64,000 nt of DNA, from positions 171,001 through 235,000 of the forward strand of contig NZ_JAMLDY010000004.1 of assembly GCF_024211255.1 (NCBI RefSeq), read 5' to 3'. Shown piece after piece: positions 63,634 to 64,000 of the stretch (its first letter is position 1; every line of letters begins with the position of its first letter). The notes beneath the pieces are model-generated. The model was not told where the DNA came from. It searched no databases and saw only the letters and a program-made list of their open reading frames with translations. The stretch is from Sphingomonas liriopis (GTDB taxonomy: Bacteria; Pseudomonadota; Alphaproteobacteria; Sphingomonadales; Sphingomonadaceae). The position numbers and the translations under genes are program-made.

Positions 63634-64000
63634 GATGTCACCGCAGCGACGGACCACACGGTTCGCTTCTGCAGTCACCAAAAATCAGGCGCCGGGGTCG
63701 CCCTCCAAAAAGAGGGTAGGACTGGGCGTCGGTTTTTGTCGGCTCTTTGACATTGTAATTTGATGAAGGGACATGTGGGCGGCGGCTCCGGTCTGCGACG
63801 TTTTCAAGGCGTTGTATGGTCGGTTAAAGCTAGCTCGCTCTATATGTCCTTCACGTATCCATACGTAATGGGCTCCCATCAAAGTATTACTTTGATGGGG
63901 TCCCAAATGGACTGCCATTGGGGCTTCGGCTTTGATGGGGTCCTGAAGTAATGTGCAGAGCGGGTCCTTGAGATGAGGCTTTCTGACGCTGGTTATTCCA
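63634..64000 (+). ncRNA. Probable rRNA operon leader with boxA (16S gene beyond the edge)
   Basis: The leader contains GCTCTTTGACA at 63742-63752, close to the rRNA antitermination boxA consensus. AAGGGACATGTGGGCGGCGG follows at about 63765-63784, resembling alphaproteobacterial 16S leaders as I remember them. No protein frame with a ribosome-binding site is visible and no 16S start was reached within the window, so the identification as an rRNA leader is an inference from promoter, boxA and leader-like sequence. Confidence 0.6.
63875..63899 (+). other. Perfect 12-bp palindrome in the leader
   Basis: CCCATCAAAGTA (63875-63886), one base, then TACTTTGATGGG (63888-63899). The right arm plus following bases, TTTGATGGGGTCC, recurs as a direct repeat at 63931-63943. 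It may be a processing hairpin. Confidence 0.7.

Overview
The window looks like a chromosomal segment from a sphingomonad (Alphaproteobacteria, Sphingomonadales). The evidence is high GC, tightly packed operons with 4-nt ATGA/GTGA overlaps, many GTG and some TTG starts, typical alphaproteobacterial gene sets (ctaDC, pdxJ-acpS-lepB, tolQRAB-pal, prfA-prmC-DUF4167, CarD, FdxA) and many copies of inverted-repeat elements of the kind seen throughout sphingomonad genomes. No phage, CRISPR array, transposase or tRNA gene was found.

Layout. 1-2.6 kb: 5' part of an alpha-2-macroglobulin gene (minus strand, running off the left edge). 2.8-5.2 kb: NfrB-like membrane glycosyltransferase overlapping a probable beta-barrel protein. 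5.3-8.7 kb: TSUP transporter, TIGR02186 protein and a HerA-like ATPase. 9.0-14.9 kb: M23 peptidase, Suv3-like helicase, S4 RNA-binding protein, ferredoxin FdxA and a CarD regulator. 15-17.5 kb: three DUF2807 (GIN) envelope proteins in a row. 17.6-24 kb (minus): DUF1501/DUF1800 pair, then ctaD and ctaC. 24.2-29.1 kb: pyrE, serine hydrolase, pdxJ, acpS, lepB, AI-2E-type permease. 29.2-35.3 kb: six-gene putative glycan locus in three transcription units (two GT4 enzymes, a GT-C type enzyme, a deacetylase, a polytopic membrane protein, a DUF2141 protein). 35.5-38.7 kb: ubiG, lysC and a flavin oxidoreductase. 38.9-44.7 kb: lipoprotein, ybgC-tolQ-tolR-tolA-tolB-pal. 44.9-46 kb: SPFH protein plus a small ribbon-helix-helix protein behind a perfect palindrome. 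46.2-49.3 kb (minus): acyltransferase, isoaspartyl peptidase, possible small secreted peptide, S1/P1 nuclease. 49.4-52.6 kb: ispG, a VapBC-like toxin-antitoxin pair, EamA transporter, GNAT enzyme. 52.6-55.9 kb (minus): ppa, M61 peptidase, DUF1345 protein. 55.9-61 kb: hisS, prfA, prmC, DUF4167 protein. 61.2-63.5 kb: small membrane protein, CBS protein, Wzx-like flippase. 63.58-64 kb: an rRNA-type promoter, boxA and leader; the 16S gene itself would lie beyond the right edge.

Most genes are housekeeping or envelope genes. The accessory signal lies in three places. The first is the dense set of intergenic inverted-repeat elements (about nine families, about 20 copies), several of which now supply Shine-Dalgarno sequences or start codons. 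The second is a set of short operators overlapping promoter boxes, at the GIN genes and the SPFH operon. The third is a little-characterised surface-glycan locus with a DUF2141 protein embedded in it. Nothing here is clearly a new defence or mobile system. Functional calls rest on motifs and remembered family features, not on database searches.
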